Shown here: piece by piece, positions 32,210-41,100 of the stretch
Layout: every line of letters starts with the position of its first letter
Numbering within the stretch: position 1 is the first letter of the stretch
Origin: JASBRS01 sp964496495
GTDB lineage: Bacteria; Deinococcota; Deinococci; Deinococcales; Trueperaceae
DNA: 64,000 bases
Assembly: GCA_964496495.1 (NCBI GenBank)
Contig: CAZBZU010000010.1
Location: 9,793 to 73,792 of the forward strand
Direction of reading: 5' to 3'
The notes under the pieces: model-generated
Seen by the model: the letters and a program-made list of their open reading frames with translations, nothing else
Database searches by the model: none
What the model was told of the DNA's origin: nothing
Made by a program: the position numbers and the translations under genes

Positions 32210-33259
32210 TCAAGCGGCGCCGCACATCTCCCGCGCCAGCGCGGCGAGCCGCTTGGGGGTGGGCACCGTCAGGTCCTCCAGTGGCGGGGAGAAGGGGACG
32301 GGCACGTCCATCGCCCCCATGCGCTTGACGGGAGCGTCCAGGTGGTAGAACGCGCCGTCGGCGACGACGGCGGCCAGCTCGGCGCTGACGCCGAAGCTCT
32401 GGTGCCCCTCGTCGACGATCACTACGCGGCTGGTCTTGCGGGCGCTGGCCACCAGCGCGTCCACGTCGAGCGGCACCATGGTGCGGGGGTCGACCACCTC
32501 CGCCGAGATGCCGTGCGCCTCGAGCTGCTCGGCCGCCTCCAGGGCCGCGAAGACCATGCTGCTGGTGGCGATGAAGCTGATGTCGGTGCCCTCGCGCCTC
32601 ACCACGGCCTGCCCCAGCGGGATGAGCAGCTCCCCGTCGGGGACCGGCCCCTTGTCCTGGAAGCTGAGCTTGTCCTCCAGGATCACCACCGGGTTGTCGT
32701 CGCGGATGGCCGTCTTCATCAGCCCCTTGGCGTCCTCCGGGGTGGCCGGCAGGGCCACCTTCAGGCCGGGGATGTGGCTGACCCAGGCGTGCAGGCTCTG
32801 GCTGTGCTGGGCGGCGCTGCGGCGTGTGGCGCCGAGGGTGGTGCGCAGCACCATCGGTACCTTGAGCTTGCCGCCCGACATGTAGTGGGTCTTGGCCGCC
32901 TGGTTGACGAGCTGGTCCATCACCAGCGTCAGGAAGTCGCCGAACATGAGGTCGACCACGGGGCGCATGCCGGTCATGGCGGCGCCCACGGCGAGGCCGG
33001 TGAAGCCGGCTTCGCTGATGGGCGTGTCCCGCACCCGCTCCGGACCGAACTCCTCCACCAGACCGGCGAGGACCTTGAAGGGGGTGCCGGCCTCGGCGAC
33101 GTCCTCGCCGATGATGAAGACGCGCTCGTCGCGGCGCATCTCCTCTGCCAGGGCCTCGTTGACGGCCTGCGAGAAGGTGATGATGCGCGGCGGCTGGTGC
33201 GCGGTGCCGGCGCTGGCGCGGTCCGTCTCGGTGGCGGGGGAGCCGTCAGGCGAAGACAT
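32210..33259 (-). CDS. 2-oxoacid/acetoin dehydrogenase E1 beta subunit
   Basis: A 349-residue transketolase-like E1 beta. Features include FSQAVNEALAEEMRRDERVFIIGEDVAEAGTPF, PISEAGFTGLAVGAAMTGMRPVVDLMFGDF (ThDP-activating Glu) and QHSQSLHAWVSHIPGLKVALPATPEDAKGL. The C-terminal DPRTMVPLDVDALVASARKTSRVVIVDEGH domain follows. With E1 alpha it decarboxylates a 2-oxoacid or cleaves acetoin and reductively acylates the lipoyl group of E2. The ATG overlaps the end of the alpha gene by 14 nt, implying coupled translation for a 1:1 heterotetramer. Confidence 0.92.
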   Translation of the reverse strand: MSSPDGSPATETDRASAGTAHQPPRIITFSQAVNEALAEEMRRDERVFIIGEDVAEAGTPFKVLAGLVEEFGPERVRDTPISEAGFTGLAVGAAMTGMRPVVDLMFGDFLTLVMDQLVNQAAKTHYMSGGKLKVPMVLRTTLGATRRSAAQHSQSLHAWVSHIPGLKVALPATPEDAKGLMKTAIRDDNPVVILEDKLSFQDKGPVPDGELLIPLGQAVVRREGTDISFIATSSMVFAALEAAEQLEAHGISAEVVDPRTMVPLDVDALVASARKTSRVVIVDEGHQSFGVSAELAAVVADGAFYHLDAPVKRMGAMDVPVPFSPPLEDLTVPTPKRLAALAREMCGAA

Positions 33260-34286
33260 GCATGCTCACCTCGCCGTCGTCGGGGTAGGGCGCCTCGAGC
33301 CCGTAGGCGACGGCCACGTCCGCTTCCTCACGGACCTCGGCTTCCAGCCGCTCGAGCTCCTCGGCACTGGCGAGCCCGCGCTCCTGCAGCCACGTCGCGA
33401 AGATCGTGAGCGGGTCGCGCTCGCGCTTCCAGCGGGACTCCTCGTCCTCGGAGCGGTAGTAGTCGCGCTTGATGTCGCCGACGTGATGCCCGTAGTAGCG
33501 GTAGGTGTGCGCCAGCAGGAACCCCGGGCCGTCGCCGGCGCGTGCGCGCTCGACCAGCTCGCTGGCGGCGGCGTTCACCAGGGTGACGTCCTGCCCGTCG
33601 ACCTCGGCGGTGTGGATGCCGAAGGCGCGTGGCCGGGCCAGGATGGCGCCTGCGGTGGTCTCCTCGAAGTGGGTGTACTCGTTGTAGAGGTTGTTCTCGC
33701 AAACGTACACCACCGGCAGCTTCCAGAGCTGCGCCATGTTCATCACCTCGTAGAGCAGCCCCTGCCCGAGCGCCCCCTCGCCGAAGAAGCACACCGACAC
33801 CTGGGTGCTGCCGCGCATCCTGGCCGACAGCGCGGCGCCGGTGGCGATCCCTGCGGAGCCGCCGACGATGGCGTTGGCGCCGAGGTTCCCGTTCTCCTGA
33901 TCGGCGATGTGCATGCTGCCGCCCTTGCCGCGGTTGTAGCCGGCCGCCTTGCCCAGCAGCTCGGCGAACATCAGGTCGAGGCGGGCGCCCTTGGCGATGC
34001 AGTGGCCGTGACCGCGATGCGTGCTGGTGATGGTGTCGTCTTGCCGGAGGGCGCTGCACACGCCCACCGCGACGGCCTCCTCGCCCGCGTACATATGGGT
34101 CAGGCCGGGCACCTTGGCCGTGAGGTAGAGCTCGTTGGCGCGCTCCTCGAACACCCGGATGCGCATCATCTGGCGATACATGTGCAGACAGGCGGCAGCG
34201 TCCACCTTGGCGGAGTCGCTTCCCGGCCTGGCCTTGCGGGCCCGCTTGCGCGGTGTGGACCTGCTCGCTGCGGGCGGGGGCGTCAC
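33246..34286 (-). CDS. 2-oxoacid/acetoin dehydrogenase E1 alpha subunit
   Basis: A 346-residue E1 alpha. The ThDP signature begins at FFGEGALGQGLLYEVMNMAQLWKLPVVYVCENN, preceded by HLxAGEE-type THMYAGEEAVAVG, THRGHGHCIAKG and GKGGSMHIAD, which together resemble acetoin dehydrogenase AcoA more than pyruvate E1. The first ~35 residues are a basic, low-complexity extension. The GTG start at 34286 has AAGGAG 6 nt upstream. It is the first enzyme gene after the FadR-type regulator and probably cotranscribed with it, the beta, M24 and E2-like genes. Confidence 0.92.
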   Translation of the reverse strand: MTPPPAASRSTPRKRARKARPGSDSAKVDAAACLHMYRQMMRIRVFEERANELYLTAKVPGLTHMYAGEEAVAVGVCSALRQDDTITSTHRGHGHCIAKGARLDLMFAELLGKAAGYNRGKGGSMHIADQENGNLGANAIVGGSAGIATGAALSARMRGSTQVSVCFFGEGALGQGLLYEVMNMAQLWKLPVVYVCENNLYNEYTHFEETTAGAILARPRAFGIHTAEVDGQDVTLVNAAASELVERARAGDGPGFLLAHTYRYYGHHVGDIKRDYYRSEDEESRWKRERDPLTIFATWLQERGLASAEELERLEAEVREEADVAVAYGLEAPYPDDGEVSMHVFA

Positions 34287-34338
34287 GCGTTGCTCCTTCC
34301 CCTTGGAGCGGACTCCGTTCGGGCCTGCGGAGCGCGAC

Positions 34339-35088
34339 TCAGGCGGCGCCACCGGCCGCCCCCTCGTCGTCGTTGCGCTCGCGTTCCACGATGCGGACGG
34401 CATGCAGGCCGTCCTGCCGTACCTGCGCCAGGTGAGCCAGCATGGCCGCCCTGGCGCCTTCGGCGTCGCCGGCTTCGACCGCCGCGAGAATGTCGCGGTG
34501 GTGCCGCTGACCGCGGGTCGGTCCGCCGGTCACCTGGAATATCTGCGCACGCATCTCCTGCAGAAGGTCGACGACCGAGTCCAAGAGGCGCGGGATGAAA
34601 TGATTCTGGGTGGCGACGGCCAACGCGATGTGGAAGCGGTTGTCGGCCTCGATGAAGCCCTGGGCATCGCCCAGCGCGGCGTCCATCTCGCGGATGGCGG
34701 CTCGCAGAGCGGCGAGATCCTCCTCGTTGTGCCGCAAGGCTGCGGCGGCGGCGATGTCCGGCTCGAGCAGCTCGCGCACCTCGACCATCTCACCCGCCCG
34801 CCGCTCCTCGGAGGCGAAGCCCATCATCAGCCGGAGCGACTCCTTGAGCGCATCGGCGGTGCTGTCGACGACGAACGTGCCCTGGCCGCGTCGGACCTCC
34901 ACCAGGCCGTTCTGGATGAGCGTCTTCACGGCCTCGCGGATGACGGTACGACTGACGCCGAAGCGCTCCCCGAGGCTGCGCTCGTTGGGGAGCTGGTCTC
35001 CGCTCTTCAACTCGCCGGCGAGGATCTGCTGCCGGACCCGCTCCACGACCTGCTCGTAGAGCTTGCGGTGTTGTAGCACGTCCGTCAT
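34339..35088 (-). CDS. FadR-subfamily GntR regulator with FCD domain
   Basis: A 249-residue regulator. Residues ~8-75 form the GntR winged helix (YEQVVERVRQQILAGELKSGDQLPNERSLGERFGVSRTVIREAVKTL, then VRRGQGTFV). Residues ~90-235 are an FCD effector domain, with metal-ligand candidates in EADNRFHIAL and HHRDILAAVEAGD. Such regulators usually sense organic acids. A 17-bp palindrome lies in its own leader and three similar copies lie before the importer, SDR and dehydrogenase genes, so it is the likely master of this region. ATG 35088 is preferred over a TTG 18 nt upstream. Confidence 0.9.
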   Translation of the reverse strand: MTDVLQHRKLYEQVVERVRQQILAGELKSGDQLPNERSLGERFGVSRTVIREAVKTLIQNGLVEVRRGQGTFVVDSTADALKESLRLMMGFASEERRAGEMVEVRELLEPDIAAAAALRHNEEDLAALRAAIREMDAALGDAQGFIEADNRFHIALAVATQNHFIPRLLDSVVDLLQEMRAQIFQVTGGPTRGQRHHRDILAAVEAGDAEGARAAMLAHLAQVRQDGLHAVRIVERERNDDEGAAGGAA

Positions 35089-35127
35089 ACCTGTAATCCC
35101 ATGCAATCTGTGAATGAATTTGCGTAA

Positions 35128-35144
35128 GGTATGATGGTCATACC
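35128..35144. promoter_or_regulatory. Operator O1 of the FadR-type regulon
   Basis: GGTATGATGGTCATACC is an almost perfect palindrome lying just downstream of the predicted start of the regulator transcript (promoter 35162-35191), consistent with autorepression. Confidence 0.75.
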
Positions 35145-35161
35145 TCCAAGGGAACGGTCCG

Positions 35162-35191
35162 AAGGTAGCACGCCGTGCTGAACGGTGTCAA
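35162..35191 (-). promoter_or_regulatory. Promoter TTGACA-18-TACCTT of the regulator operon
   Basis: Consensus -35 and fair -10 on the minus strand, ahead of O1. The same -35/18-bp/-10/operator geometry recurs at 42249-42311. Confidence 0.6.
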
Positions 35192-35213
35192 GGAGCCAGG
35201 CAGGCACCGGGGT

Positions 35214-35242
35214 TTGACACGCGTAGCCGCTTGTGCTACGGT
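35214..35242 (+). promoter_or_regulatory. Promoter TTGACA-17-TACGGT of the importer operon
   Basis: Plus-strand promoter divergent from the regulator promoter, ~205 nt before the permease gene. O2 lies ~130 nt downstream of its predicted start. Confidence 0.6.
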
Positions 35243-35378
35243 CACGAGTACGTTCACAACCGAGTTCCCTGAGTTGCGCCGCCCGCCTTGCGATGGCCCC
35301 CGAGAGCGCGCCCCGAGGACGAGCGGACTCCGCGAAAGGGGTGGTCAGCCGTGCCGAATTCATTAGTGTCGAATGGGT

Positions 35379-35395
35379 GGTATGATGAGCATACC
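35379..35395. promoter_or_regulatory. Operator O2 of the FadR-type regulon
   Basis: GGTATGATGAGCATACC, imperfect at one arm position, lies in the importer leader. It contains TATGAT, a possible second -10. The 19-mer ACCACTAATACTTATCGAC (35393-35411) overlaps its end and recurs exactly at 42511-42529 after O4. Confidence 0.7.
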
Positions 35396-35454
35396 ACTAA
35401 TACTTATCGACTGCGGCTGACCGCGCGAGCGTTGTCGACGCCGGGCCGGTCGCC

Positions 35455-36435
35455 GTGCAGGTGACAGGTCGCTGGTCGGGCCTTCGGGCCGCGCTGACCG
35501 GGAGCTTCAAGCACCAGGGCATCCTCTACGCCTTCATCCTGTTCCTGGCGGGTGTTGCGGTGGCGTACCCGACGGTGCTCTCCATCGGCAACGTGCTGAC
35601 GGTCGTGCAGCAGGTCTCGGTCATCGGCGTCATGGCGCTCGGCGTCACGTTCGTCGTGATCGCCGGCCAGCTCGACCTGTCCGTGGGATCGCTGCTCTCT
35701 CTCACGACCGTGATGGTGGTCGGCCTGCACGACCAGGTGGGGCCCCTGCCGGCGATACTCATCATGTTCGCAGCGGCGGCCCTCGTCGGGGCCTTCAACG
35801 GCTTCCTGGTCGGTTTCCTGAAGCTGAACTCGCTGATCGTCACGCTGGGCATGCTGTCGGCGCTTCAGGGGATCACGTTCCTGTACTCCGGCGGGAACAA
35901 CGTCAACATCCAGGACCCGAATCAGACCTGGTTCAAGGTCTTCGGCCGGGCCTTTGTGCTGCACGTGCCGGTGCCCATGATCATCTTTCTTGGGCTCGCG
36001 GTTGTCCTCGGGGTGCTACTTCACCGAACGGGGTACGGGCGCAGGGTGTTCGCGGTCGGCGGCAACCCGACCGCGAGCTCGTACTCCGGCGTGCGGTCCA
36101 GCCGCATCGTCTTCACCACGTTCATGATCTCCGCGCTGTGCACCGGCGTGGCGGCCGTCATTCTCGGCTCGCGCGTGATGGGCTCTCAGAATACGGTGGG
36201 CCAAGGCTACGAGCTGCAGGTGCTCGCCGCCATCATCCTGGGAGGCACCAGCCTCCTCGGCGGGGCCGGCAGCATGTTCAAGACCGTCATCGGCGTGCTG
36301 ATCCTCGGCTTCATCCAGAACGCCTTGCTTCTTCTCGGCTTCGCCTACTACGTGCAGTGGCTCGTGACCTGGTTCGTCATCATCGTCGCGGTCTGGTTCG
36401 ACGTGGCCTCCAAGCGAGGCAGGTTGTGGGCATGA
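35455..36435 (+). CDS. Ribose-type sugar ABC transporter permease 1
   Basis: A 326-residue RbsC/XylH-family permease with about ten hydrophobic segments. The family signature GVTFVVIAGQLDLSVGSLLSL appears in the first third and GYGRRVFAVGGNPTASSYSGVR is the EAA-like cytoplasmic loop contacting the ATPase. LAAIILGGTSLLGGAGS is also characteristic. It begins with GTG at 35455, with no obvious Shine-Dalgarno, so the start is uncertain. It is first of five genes (permease, permease, binding protein, ATPase, ThuA-like). The next permease ATG overlaps its stop. Confidence 0.9.
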   Translation: MQVTGRWSGLRAALTGSFKHQGILYAFILFLAGVAVAYPTVLSIGNVLTVVQQVSVIGVMALGVTFVVIAGQLDLSVGSLLSLTTVMVVGLHDQVGPLPAILIMFAAAALVGAFNGFLVGFLKLNSLIVTLGMLSALQGITFLYSGGNNVNIQDPNQTWFKVFGRAFVLHVPVPMIIFLGLAVVLGVLLHRTGYGRRVFAVGGNPTASSYSGVRSSRIVFTTFMISALCTGVAAVILGSRVMGSQNTVGQGYELQVLAAIILGGTSLLGGAGSMFKTVIGVLILGFIQNALLLLGFAYYVQWLVTWFVIIVAVWFDVASKRGRLWA

Positions 36436-37433
36436 GCGCGGTCTCGGAAGGGACGAACGCCGCGGACGTCGTGTCGGCGAGGCGGGTGACGGTGAGGACC
36501 GTGGCGGGCTCGGCGCTCAGAGGCGCGCGGCGCCAGCCGGTGTGGTTCCTCGTGGTCGGCTGCGTGCTGTTCTTCGGTCTGGCGAGCCCCTACTTCCTGA
36601 CGGCCGGGAACCTGGGTAACGTGCTGGTGCAGAGCTCCTTCATCGGCTTCCTGGCGGTCGGCATGACGTTCATCATGATCGACGGCAACATCGACCTCAC
36701 CGTGGGCGCCACGCTCGCCCTGGCCGCTGCCCTCGCCGTCGGTCTGCAGCAGGCCGGCGCGCCTCCGCTGGTCGGCGTGGTGGCGGGCCTGGCGGCGGGG
36801 GCCGCGCTCGGCACCTTGAACGGTCTGGCCGTGGTGCTCACTGGCGTCGACTCGTTCATCGTGACGCTCGGCGGCCTCATCGGCATCCGCGGGCTGGTGT
36901 TCGTCTACACGCGGGAGCAGTCGATGCTCACGATGAACGGCGCCTACACCGGGTTCGGGTCGCTGGCCGTAGGGCCCGTTCCGGTGATCGGGATCCTCTT
37001 CCTGCTGTTCGTGTTCGTCGGGCAGTGGGTGTTGCGGCGCACCGTCCACGGCCGCAACGGCTACGCAGTGGGCGGCAACCGCGATGCTGCCACCAATGCC
37101 GGCATCCATGTCGGCAGGCACATGTTCCTGAACTTCCTGCTCATGGGCCTCCTGGCCGCCTTTGCCGGCATCATGCTGTCCACCCAGATGGGCTCGGCGA
37201 CGCCGAACCTGGGGACGAACTACGAGCTGTGGGCGATCATCTCCGTCGTTCTCGGCGGCACCAAGCTCCAGGGCGGCTCGGGCAGCCTGTGGGGGACCCT
37301 CGGCGGCGTGCTCGCCATCGGCGTCCTGCGCAACGGCATGAACCTCCTGAACGTTGCCCCCTTCTATGTGTACGTCGTGCTTGGCTTCGTGCTCATCGCG
37401 ACGCTCTTCATCGACAAGTTCGGACGGCGTTGA
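36432..37433 (+). CDS. Ribose-type sugar ABC transporter permease 2
   Basis: A 333-residue paralogue of the preceding permease. GMTFIMIDGNIDLTVGATLALAAAL is the degenerate family signature, GRNGYAVGGNRDAATNAGIHVGR the cytoplasmic coupling loop, and ISVVLGGTKLQGGSGSLWGTLGG the conserved region near the end. About 40 cytoplasmic residues precede the first helix. Two different permeases suggest a heterodimeric channel, less common than the RbsC homodimer. ATG overlaps the preceding TGA. Confidence 0.9.
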   Translation: MSAVSEGTNAADVVSARRVTVRTVAGSALRGARRQPVWFLVVGCVLFFGLASPYFLTAGNLGNVLVQSSFIGFLAVGMTFIMIDGNIDLTVGATLALAAALAVGLQQAGAPPLVGVVAGLAAGAALGTLNGLAVVLTGVDSFIVTLGGLIGIRGLVFVYTREQSMLTMNGAYTGFGSLAVGPVPVIGILFLLFVFVGQWVLRRTVHGRNGYAVGGNRDAATNAGIHVGRHMFLNFLLMGLLAAFAGIMLSTQMGSATPNLGTNYELWAIISVVLGGTKLQGGSGSLWGTLGGVLAIGVLRNGMNLLNVAPFYVYVVLGFVLIATLFIDKFGRR

Positions 37434-37460
37434 GGGCCGGCCGAGGGAAAGGAGGCGCGA

Positions 37461-37481
37461 AGACAGAAGACAGAGGACAGA
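37461..37481 (+). repeat. Heptanucleotide tandem AGACAGA x3
   Basis: AGACAGA-AGACAGA-GGACAGA lies in the spacer between permease 2 and the binding-protein gene. A purine-rich run of this kind is unusual in this GC-rich DNA; function unknown. Confidence 0.45.
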
Positions 37482-37569
37482 ACCGGGTGCGCGGGGCCTT
37501 GACGCTCGAGAGGCGTCTCCGGGACCTCGGCAACGTTACCGTCGGAATGACGCGCGAGGAGAGAACGAC

Positions 37570-38568
37570 ATGAGACGACTGATTGTGACGCTGGTGGCCG
37601 TGGCGGTCGCGGGACTGGGCGCGGCGGTGTTCGCCCAACAGACGCCATCGTGGCTGACCACGCCGTTGAAGAAGCCGCTGAGCCAGGTCCTGATCGGGAT
37701 CACCCAGAGCAATGTGGGTACCGACAGCTACGAGACAACCTACCAGAAGGCGTTCGAAGCCTATGCCAAGCAGCTCGGGGTCAAGACGATCGTCCTGGAC
37801 GCGCACGGTGATCCGGCGCAGCAGGTCAACCAGATCCAGGACCTCATGACGCGACACGTCGACGTCATGATCGTGTGGCCGACGAACGCCAAGGCCGCCT
37901 GCCCGCCCGTGATCAAGGCGCACGATGCCGGCATCCCGGTCGTCATCACGAACTCGAAGATCGATTCGTCCTGCGTCAGTGCCACGGTGTCGTTCTCCGG
38001 CCCCGACACCCTCAAGGAGGGCGAGGTCGCCGGCCAGATCATGCTTCAGGGGCTCCCCAACGGCGGCAACATCGTCATCGTCGATGGCAAGCCCGGTTAC
38101 ACCACCGCGATCCGGCGTCACAACGGCTTCATGGACGTCATCAAGGGTCACAGCGACATCCACGTCCTCGATTCTCAGCCGGCCGACTGGAACCGCGCCA
38201 AGGCGCAGTCGGTGATGGAGGACTTCATCACCAAGTACGGCAACAAGATCGACGGCGTCTACGCCGCCGACGACAACATGGGCGCGGGTGCGCTCAATGC
38301 GATTCAGGCTGCGAAGAATGCGGGCCGGCTCGATGCCAACAAGAAGATCATCCTGGTCGGCGCGACCAACTTCGCCGTCGGCTACGACGCCATGAAGAAG
38401 GGCCTGTACTACGGCTCCGTGGTGCAGTCTCCCGTCACCGACGCTCGTAACGCTTTGAAGGTGGCCGTGCAGGTTGCCGAAGGCATGAGCGTTCCGCAGA
38501 ACGACTACATCGACACGCCGCCGATCACGCAGGCGAACATGAGCAAGTACTCGAGGCCGGTGTTCTAG
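37570..38568 (+). CDS. Ribose-type periplasmic sugar-binding protein
   Basis: A 332-residue Peripla_BP_4 protein. The signal peptide is MRRLIVTLVAVAVAGLGAAVFAQ; no lipobox Cys is present. The mature protein shows VLIGITQSNVGTDSYETTYQKAFEAYAKQLG, DAHGDPAQQVNQIQDLMTRHVDVMIVWPTN (typical of sugar-binding proteins), GIPVVITNSKID, and GVYAADDNMGAGALNAIQAA. It delivers an unidentified sugar or polyol to the two permeases. GAGGAG lies 9 nt before the ATG. A 136-nt spacer with a tandem repeat separates it from the permeases, perhaps allowing higher expression. Confidence 0.9.
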   Translation: MRRLIVTLVAVAVAGLGAAVFAQQTPSWLTTPLKKPLSQVLIGITQSNVGTDSYETTYQKAFEAYAKQLGVKTIVLDAHGDPAQQVNQIQDLMTRHVDVMIVWPTNAKAACPPVIKAHDAGIPVVITNSKIDSSCVSATVSFSGPDTLKEGEVAGQIMLQGLPNGGNIVIVDGKPGYTTAIRRHNGFMDVIKGHSDIHVLDSQPADWNRAKAQSVMEDFITKYGNKIDGVYAADDNMGAGALNAIQAAKNAGRLDANKKIILVGATNFAVGYDAMKKGLYYGSVVQSPVTDARNALKVAVQVAEGMSVPQNDYIDTPPITQANMSKYSRPVF

Positions 38569-38646
38569 ACCTCGCAGCTTTCGTGTCGGGGTCGCGCGCA
38601 GCGCGCGACCTCGACACGCTCCCGCAGCGCGGGCGAGAGGGTGCGC

Positions 38647-40191
38647 ATGGCGAGGCCAACCGACCGACCCACGGCGCCGACGGCGCCAGTCGAGGATGGG
38701 CGACAGCCGATCCTGAAGGTGCGCGACATCACGAAGCGCTTCCCGGGCGTGCTCGCCCTCGACCGCGTGAGCTTCGACGTGTACCCGGGAGAGGTGCACG
38801 CCCTGATCGGTGAGAACGGTGCCGGCAAGTCGACGTTGATGAAGGTCCTGGCCGGCAAGTACCGCCCCGACTCCGGGGAGATGCTGTTCCAGGGCGACTC
38901 CGTCACGTTCCACAGCCCGTTCGACGCTAGGATCAAGGGGATCCTGCTCATCCATCAGGAGCTCTCGCTGGTGCCGGAGCTGTCGGTGGCCGAGAACGTC
39001 TTCCTGGGTAGCCTTCCCGTCTCGCGTGCGAGCCACGTCGACTGGAAGCTCATGTTCGAGCGGGTGGACGTGATCCTCAAGGAGCTGAAGTGCGGCTTCG
39101 AGCCAACGACCCGCGTCGGCGACCTGTCGATCGCCCAACAACAGATGGTGGAGATCGCGCGGGCCCTGGCGTTCCGGTCGACCGTGGTGATCTTCGACGA
39201 GCCGACGGCGTCGCTCACGGACCACGAGCAGCGGGTGCTGTTCGAAAGCATCGAACGGCTGCGCGAGGACAATGTGGCGATCATCTACATCTCGCACCGG
39301 ATGAGCGAGATCTTCGAGATCGCCAATCGCATCACGGTGCTCCGCGATGGTCAGGTCCGCGGCACCTTGCCGACGGCGGAGACCGATGAGGACCAGGTGA
39401 CGCAGCTCATGATCGGCCGGGCCCTCAGCGACTACTACGAGAAGGGCGAGCGCCGCCTCGGCGAGGAGGTGCTGCGCGTCGAGAATCTTACGTGCAAGGG
39501 TGTCTATGAAGACGTCAGCTTCACGCTACGCGCAGGCGAGGTGCTGGGTTTCTACGGGCTCATCGGTGCCGGACGCTCCGAGATCGCCGAGACGCTGTTC
39601 GGGATGCGCAAGGCAGACAGCGGCACCGTCTACTTCAAGGGCAAACCCGTTGCCATCGGCAACTCGGGCGACGCGGTCCAGCTGGGCATCGCACTGGTGC
39701 CCGAGAACCGCAAGGAGCAGGGCCTGGTCCTGGCCATGAGCGGCCGCGAGAACATGACATTGCCACAGATCGACCGGCTCCAGTCGTGGGGCTTCATGCG
39801 GCGGCACGCGGAACAGGCGATCTTCCACCGATACCGGGAGGCCCTTGCGATCAGCACGACCGGGCCGCACCAGCGCGTCGAGACGCTCAGCGGCGGCAAC
39901 CAGCAGAAGGTCGTCATCGGCAAGTGGCTCAGTACCGAGCCGGTCCTGCTGATCCTCGACGAGCCCACGCGCGGGATCGACGTCGGTTCGAAGTCCGAGA
40001 TCCACAAGCTCATCGGCGAGCTGGCCGAGCAAGGCTACGCGGTGGTGGTCATCTCCTCGGAGATGCCGGAGATCATCGGCGTGAGCCACCGGATCGTGAC
40101 GATGTACAGCGGTCGGGTCACCGGCGAGTTCCGCGGCGATGAGATCACCGAGAACAACCTCATCGTGGCCGTCTCCGGCCTCGAGGCATGA
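38647..40191 (+). CDS. Ribose-type sugar ABC transporter ATPase (double cassette)
   Basis: A 514-residue RbsA/XylG-type protein with two ATPase halves. The first half has Walker A GENGAGKST, the signature-like LSIAQQQMVEIARAL, Walker B VVIFDEPTASL and switch YISHRM. The second half has the degenerate P-loop GLIGAGRSE normal for this family, VPENRKEQGLV, LSGGNQQKVVIGKWL and LILDEPTRGIDVGSK. It energises the importer encoded upstream. Its Lys and Ser/Thr in the second P-loop are replaced, as in RbsA homologues. The ATG at 38647 has GAGAGG 6 nt upstream. Confidence 0.93.
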   Translation: MARPTDRPTAPTAPVEDGRQPILKVRDITKRFPGVLALDRVSFDVYPGEVHALIGENGAGKSTLMKVLAGKYRPDSGEMLFQGDSVTFHSPFDARIKGILLIHQELSLVPELSVAENVFLGSLPVSRASHVDWKLMFERVDVILKELKCGFEPTTRVGDLSIAQQQMVEIARALAFRSTVVIFDEPTASLTDHEQRVLFESIERLREDNVAIIYISHRMSEIFEIANRITVLRDGQVRGTLPTAETDEDQVTQLMIGRALSDYYEKGERRLGEEVLRVENLTCKGVYEDVSFTLRAGEVLGFYGLIGAGRSEIAETLFGMRKADSGTVYFKGKPVAIGNSGDAVQLGIALVPENRKEQGLVLAMSGRENMTLPQIDRLQSWGFMRRHAEQAIFHRYREALAISTTGPHQRVETLSGGNQQKVVIGKWLSTEPVLLILDEPTRGIDVGSKSEIHKLIGELAEQGYAVVVISSEMPEIIGVSHRIVTMYSGRVTGEFRGDEITENNLIVAVSGLEA

Positions 40192-40267
40192 TCCCGACAC
40201 GCGGCCGGGGCACGGCCGAGCCGGTCGCGGGCCCGACCGGTGAACGGCCGCGCGCGCCGGCAGCCTG

Positions 40268-40978
40268 ATGCATGCCCTTGCGCTGTGCGGCGGCTGGGAG
40301 GGCCACGCGCCCGGTGCCTTCACCGACTGGCTGGAGGCGCTGCTGGCCGAAGAGGGGGCCTCGCTCACCGTGGCCGACTCTCTCGACGTCCTGGACGACG
40401 CGGCCGGCGTCGCGTGGGCCGACCTGATCGTTCCCTTGTGGTCGAGCATGGGGAGCCGCCACGACCGGTCGCTCGGCGACCTGACGCCCACACAGGAACG
40501 GCACTTGCTCGAGACGGTGCGAAGGGGCGCCGGCATCGCCGGTTGGCACGGTCACATGGGCGACGCGTTCCGCGACCACCCCAGCTACCACTTCATGATC
40601 GGCGGGCAGTTCGTGGCACACCCGCCGGGCTGGCCGGACAACCCGGTGCCCTCCGACGACTTCGTGGACTACCGCGTGCACATAGCGGCGCCCGACGATC
40701 CCGTGGTCGCGGGGCTGGACGATTTCGAGATGCATGGCGAGCAGTACTACATGCTGGTCGATCCCGGCAACCGGGTCCTGGCGACCACCACCTTCGGTGG
40801 CGAGCACCTGCCGTGGATCGAGGGCACGGTCATGCCGGTGGCGTGGAAGCGTCGCTGGGGGGAGGGCCGGGTCTTCTACTGCTCGCTCGGGCACAGCCTC
40901 GACGAGTTCGACATCCCACAGGTGAGGACCATGCTGCGGCGCGGCCTGCTGTGGGCGGCACGTTCCCGGTCAGGCTAG
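40268..40978 (+). CDS. ThuA-like domain protein
   Basis: A 236-residue protein of the ThuA (trehalose-utilisation) class I glutamine-amidotransferase-like fold. ALCGGWEGHAPGAF opens the domain. GIAGWHGHMGDAFRDHPSYHFMIGGQFVAHPPGW, FEMHGEQYYML and VFYCSLGHSLDEFDIPQVRTMLRRGLLWAA are closely family-like. ThuA-related proteins act in keto-sugar or disaccharide metabolism; recent work on relatives implicates 3-keto-sugar chemistry. It follows the importer genes by 76 nt and is probably in the same operon. The start has no strong ribosome-binding site. Confidence 0.85.
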   Translation: MHALALCGGWEGHAPGAFTDWLEALLAEEGASLTVADSLDVLDDAAGVAWADLIVPLWSSMGSRHDRSLGDLTPTQERHLLETVRRGAGIAGWHGHMGDAFRDHPSYHFMIGGQFVAHPPGWPDNPVPSDDFVDYRVHIAAPDDPVVAGLDDFEMHGEQYYMLVDPGNRVLATTTFGGEHLPWIEGTVMPVAWKRRWGEGRVFYCSLGHSLDEFDIPQVRTMLRRGLLWAARSRSG

Positions 40979-41018
40979 GCTGGAGGGCCGGCCACGTCGA
41001 CGCGGGTCTCGCTCCCTG

Positions 41019-41056
41019 GCGGGCGCGCCTCGAAGCTTCTCGGCGAGGCGCCCGCC
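41019..41056. terminator. Terminator between convergent ThuA-like and SDR genes
   Basis: GGCGGGCGCGCCTCG pairs with CGAGGCGCCCGCC around a short spacer. It lies between the stop codons of the two converging operons and could work on both strands. Confidence 0.5.
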
Positions 41057-41100
41057 GGAGGCGCCGACCGGCGTGCGCCCGGCCGGTCCGAGGGTGCGAC